Source: Candidatus Izemoplasma sp. (lineage in GTDB: Bacteria > Bacillota_I > Bacilli_A > Izemoplasmatales > Izemoplasmataceae). From it: a stretch of DNA of 9,969 bases. The notes beneath the pieces are model-generated. The model saw only the letters and a list, made by a program, of their open reading frames with translations, made no database searches and was not told the origin of the DNA. The position numbers and the translations under genes are program-made. Shown here one piece after another: positions 7,703-9,969 of the stretch (positions are counted from its first letter, which is position 1; every line of letters starts with the position of its first letter). The stretch covers positions 1 to 9,969 of the forward strand of contig SKIY01000115.1 of NCBI GenBank assembly GCA_007116205.1, read 5' to 3'.

Positions 7703-7737
7703 ACGTCACCTCAATGTGCTTTTTTGAACTCTATTTC

Positions 7738-7766
7738 ATTATAACAAGTTTAGCAGTGCTTTTACA
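7738..7766 (-). promoter_or_regulatory. Promoter of the gpmI-eno operon
   Basis: The minus strand has TGTTATAAT at 7746-7738, a perfect -10 with the TGn extension. At 17-bp spacing the -35 is TGTAAA (7766-7761), 3/6 to consensus. The expected start is near 7731. Confidence 0.7.
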
Positions 7767-7781
7767 GTGAAAAGACCTTAT

Positions 7782-7795
7782 CGAAAGCGTTTACT
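7782..7795 (+). promoter_or_regulatory. Candidate cre (CcpA) operator between divergent promoters
   Basis: CGAAAGCGTTTACT fits the cre consensus TGWAARCGYTWNCW at 13 of 14 positions on the plus strand and 12 of 14 on the minus strand. CcpA is the global carbon-catabolite regulator of Bacillota. In B. subtilis, cre sites lying upstream of the -35, as at ackA and pta, are associated with activation. The site has exactly 15 bp between it and each proposed -35 (7761-7766 and 7811-7816). A CcpA gene is not in the window, so binding is inferred. GAAAGC (7783-7788) also forms a 6-bp inverted repeat with GCTTTC (7801-7806). Confidence 0.6.
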
Positions 7796-7810
7796 TTAAA
7801 GCTTTCTTCC

Positions 7811-7839
7811 TATACATCAGTACACATTTTTTGTATAAT
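7811..7839 (+). promoter_or_regulatory. Promoter of the maltosyltransferase-like gene
   Basis: TATACA (7811-7816, 4/6 to the -35 consensus), a 17-bp spacer and a perfect TATAAT (7834-7839). The expected start near 7846 lies only about ten bases before the GAGGAG ribosome binding site at 7855. This places the true translation start near 7870, not at the first in-frame ATG 140 bases later. Confidence 0.75.
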
Positions 7840-7854
7840 AGAATCAAATGATAC

Positions 7855-7870
7855 GAGGAGTGATTACACG
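7855..7870 (+). promoter_or_regulatory. Ribosome binding site with a non-standard start codon (ACG) at ideal spacing
   Basis: GAGGAG at 7855-7860 is a strong Shine-Dalgarno. Seven bases later the codon in the frame of the large downstream gene is ACG (7868-7870), not ATG. The nearest ATG (7872) is in another frame and reads ATG CTA ATA ATT TAA, stopping after four codons. No ATG, GTG or TTG occurs in the gene's frame between here and 8012. Either ACG is used, it is a mutated ATG, or one base has been lost just after the ATG at 7872. Confidence 0.6.
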
Positions 7871-9925
7871 CATGCTAATAATTTAACAAAGCTATTAGAA
7901 ACTTTAAAAAAATTAAAACCTGCTGCGCCATTCAATTATGTAGTACCGGATTTATGGAACTGTTTTAACTATCCAAAAGCTGCTACTATAAAAACACGAA
8001 ATGGCGAGTTAATGGTAAATCCATATGACTTTTTCAGTTATTTAATAGAAGAAGTTTTTGTTAAAAAAACACGCAAAGACTTTGATCCAAGTATTGCCAT
8101 TAGTCAAAATCATAAACGTCGTAACCACGGTGATTGGGTCAAAAAGAGTTTTATGTATTCAACAATGATTCGAACCTCAAGTGCTTGGGACAGCGATCGT
8201 TCTGGTGAACTTGAACTCAGTAATATTTATGGTTTAAAAGAAACTGGAACATTTGTTAAAATGCTTGCCTTACTGCCACTTTTAAAGAAGATGGCTATTG
8301 ATACATTATATTTACTACCCATATCTAAACACAGTACCAAAATAAAAAAAGGTGATTTTGGGTCACCATATGCCGTCACAAACTTTACAGAACTCGATCC
8401 AAACTTAAAAGATCCTATTACCGCTGATGCGATGACAATCGATGAAGAGTTTGGTGCGTTAGTTGAAGCGTGTCACTTACTAAATATTCGTGTAGTTATT
8501 GATATTATTCCAAGAACCAACGCCATCGATAATGATTTTATTAGTAAATTTCCTGAATGGTTTTATTGGGTGAAAGCTGATCAACCTTATGTCACACCAA
8601 TGGTCGATGCGATTGAAACGTCGACATACCCAGATATCAAGAGTCTTAAAACAGTCTTTAAAGACTCGGTTATCAAAGCACATTTAGCAAAGTTTGACCA
8701 CGATCCCAAAACAAAAGACTTGGCACTTTGGGAAAAGGTAAAGCGCAGTAAAAATATTTTAGAAGCGATTAAAAAACATTATAATTTAACCATCGCACCT
8801 GCGTTTAGTGACTATATAAACGATAATCAACCACCATGGACAGATATTACGTTCTTTAGACTGTATTTAGATCATCCTGAAGCCACTAAAAAGTTTTTAG
8901 AGAATCCAGACTCTCAAGCGCCATACGTCCTTTACGACACCATAAAAAGCAATTTGTATCCAGGAAAAAAACCGAATATGCCGCTTTGGGAAACTTTAGC
9001 AAATATTATTCCAAGTTATCAAAAACGATTTGGTATTGATGGCGCACGTATAGACATGGGCCATGCATTGCCAAAGCCACTGCTTGATATGATAATTAAA
9101 AAAGCCAAAGCCGTTGATCCTGACTTTGCCTTTATTGCTGAAGAACTCAATCCAAAATATGCCGATATCGCCAAAGCATTTGGCTACAATATGATCATCG
9201 GAAATGGGTTTATGATGACTCCAAGAATATTTACAAGTCATGCCAAAGAACACTACCTTAAGTCGATTGATTTACCTGTACCTACTTTCGCTTGTAGTGA
9301 AACCCATGATACGCCAAGAATCGCATCGCGTTATGGTGGCGAGAGACTATCTACAACCCTGACTGTTTTAAACATGTTTATGCCAAATGGTGTTCCATTT
9401 TTAAACGCTGGTCAAGAGGTTTACGAAGTGCAACCCATGAACTTAGGTCTTGATGCAACGGAAGCTGATTTATACCATTTGCCTGAGAATGACCCATATT
9501 ATAAAAAGCTTGCTTTGTTTGATAAGGTCGCACTTCATTATATGCATGAAAGACGTTGGAATATTCCAGATATGCTAGAACATGTAAGTAAAATTAGAAA
9601 GCGCTACTTATCACAAATCCACAATAAAAAGACCTTTATACCATTTGAAACTGACAATCCACTATTTATCGGTTATGGGTTTTTCAAACCGAGTAAAACA
9701 GGGAAAAACAATATCTTACTCGTGCTTTCAAATTTAAATCCTGATCATGATTACGCATTGCATTTAGATATTAACGAACTACGAAATAAAGCAAACAATA
9801 CCGAAGTGGCTGGTCAGTTATTATTTTCGACCAATGAGATGGCGAGACCGTTTACTCAGTTTTTAAATAATCGTACCCTCGATATTCATCTTGGGCCAGG
9901 CGAAGTGAAGATTGTTGAAATCTAA
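7868..9925 (+). CDS. GH13-type maltosyltransferase (4-alpha-glucanotransferase), Thermotoga Mmt-like
   Basis: Probably moves maltosyl units between malto-oligosaccharides. It matches my memory of the Thermotoga maritima maltosyltransferase (about 639 residues) along most of its length, including the IDGARIDMGHALPKPLLDMI block. Numbering from the Met at 8012 (637 residues to the end), GH13 region II has nucleophile D348, region III (FIAEEL) acid/base E377, and region IV (SETHDTPR) H432/D433. Region I is VVIDIIPRTN (161-170), with R-T where most GH13 enzymes have N-H; Thermotoga has the same change. A beta-rich C-terminal domain follows. No signal peptide, so cytoplasmic. The start at 7868 (ACG) is provisional: 48 open codons before 8012 look coding (a VPDLW motif, then a run into VNPYD) and match the family N-terminus, giving about 685 residues. 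The function is less certain than the family; GlgE is a more distant alternative. Confidence 0.85.
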   Translation, partial: THANNLTKLLETLKKLKPAAPFNYVVPDLWNCFNYPKAATIKTRNGELMVNPYDFFSYLIEEVFVKKTRKDFDPSIAISQNHKRRNHGDWVKKSFMYSTMIRTSSAWDSDRSGELELSNIYGLKETGTFVKMLALLPLLKKMAIDTLYLLPISKHSTKIKKGDFGSPYAVTNFTELDPNLKDPITADAMTIDEEFGALVEACHLLNIRVVIDIIPRTNAIDNDFISKFPEWFYWVKADQPYVTPMVDAIETSTYPDIKSLKTVFKDSVIKAHLAKFDHDPKTKDLALWEKVKRSKNILEAIKKHYNLTIAPAFSDYINDNQPPWTDITFFRLYLDHPEATKKFLENPDSQAPYVLYDTIKSNLYPGKKPNMPLWETLANIIPSYQKRFGIDGARIDMGHALPKPLLDMIIKKAKAVDPDFAFIAEELNPKYADIAKAFGYNMIIGNGFMMTPRIFTSHAKEHYLKSIDLPVPTFACSETHDTPRIASRYGGERLSTTLTVLNMFMPNGVPFLNAGQEVYEVQPMNLGLDATEADLYHLPENDPYYKKLALFDKVALHYMHERRWNIPDMLEHVSKIRKRYLSQIHNKKTFIPFETDNPLFIGYGFFKPSKTGKNNILLVLSNLNPDHDYALHLDINELRNKANNTEVAGQLLFSTNEMARPFTQFLNNRTLDIHLGPGEVKIVEI

Positions 9926-9941
9926 CCCGCTAATAATCAAT

Positions 9942-9966
9942 GGTTCCCCGAATAAAAATGGGAATT
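9942..9966 (+). other. Possible hairpin after the maltosyltransferase gene
   Basis: GGTTCCC (9942-9948) can pair with GGGAATT (9960-9966) through three G-C, two A-T and two G-U pairs, around an 11-base loop. It lies 17 bases after the stop codon, where a terminator would be expected, but the window ends three bases later, so any T-run is out of sight. Confidence 0.25.
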
Positions 9967-9969
9967 CAA

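Noticed and set aside
7848..7886. Possible leader peptide (ATG at 7848, 12 codons, MIRGVITRMLII) upstream of the maltosyltransferase gene.
   Set aside because: Its ATG would lie about two bases after the predicted transcript start with no ribosome binding site, and the reading frame overlaps the Shine-Dalgarno of the large gene. Chance is simpler.
7868..9925. Identification of the GH13 gene as GlgE maltosyltransferase.
   Set aside because: Some features are shared, such as the PEWF segment after region I, but region II (GARIDMGHALPK) and the overall pattern fit the Thermotoga-type maltosyltransferase much better.
9956..9969. The last 14 bases (AAATGGGAATTCAA less one flanking base) repeat the start of secG around 3717-3730.
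   Set aside because: An exact match of this length somewhere in 10 kb is expected by chance when all pairs are considered, and there is no Shine-Dalgarno before it.
9940..9969. An open frame beginning ATG GTT CCC CGA at the right edge.
   Set aside because: Only ten codons are visible, with no ribosome binding site, and it overlaps a possible hairpin.
1..9969. Defence system, prophage, insertion sequence or CRISPR array.
   Set aside because: All genes are recognisable housekeeping or metabolic families in a coherent order; no transposase, terminal repeats, direct-repeat array or tRNA-like attachment duplication is visible.

Overview
The window looks like the chromosome of a low-GC, Gram-positive-type bacterium (Bacillota, or a Mollicutes-related lineage such as Acholeplasma/Izemoplasma-like relatives). 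The reasons are AT-rich coding bias, strong AGGAGG-type ribosome binding sites, a Bacillus-like tmRNA start and a secG-rnr-smpB-ssrA gene order typical of these bacteria. The genetic code is standard: TGA is used as a stop (smpB) and tryptophans are TGG, so this is not a UGA=Trp mycoplasma. The exact taxon cannot be fixed from this sequence.

Layout. Everything from 1 to about 7,740 is on the minus strand. Read in the direction of transcription, the order is: gpmI (phosphoglycerate mutase) and eno (enolase), an apparent two-gene lower-glycolysis operon ending in a strong terminator at about 4836-4859; a CaCA-family cation exchanger and secG, with their own extended -10 promoter and a terminator that starts in the secG stop codon; rnr (RNase R), smpB and a TauE/SafE-type permease, tightly packed with overlapping signals; and finally the 5' part of ssrA (tmRNA), which has its own -10 box and runs off the left edge. 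Its readable tag is GNQNYAYAA. RNase R, SmpB and tmRNA work together in trans-translation: SmpB and tmRNA rescue stalled ribosomes and RNase R degrades the defective mRNA.

On the plus strand, divergent from gpmI, is a large GH13-type enzyme (7868-9925). It closely resembles, as I remember it, the Thermotoga maritima maltosyltransferase. The roughly 125-bp gap between the divergent promoters holds one near-consensus cre (CcpA) site at 7782-7795, exactly 15 bp from each proposed -35 box. This suggests joint carbon-catabolite control of malto-oligosaccharide handling and lower glycolysis.

Most of the window is housekeeping. I see no defence island, mobile element, CRISPR array or clearly unknown system. 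The points worth a second look are: the missing conventional start codon of the maltosyltransferase gene (48 coding-looking codons lie upstream of its first Met); the symmetric cre site; two mutually exclusive hairpins between secG and rnr; a permease gene inserted between smpB and ssrA; and a hairpin abutting the tmRNA resume codon.
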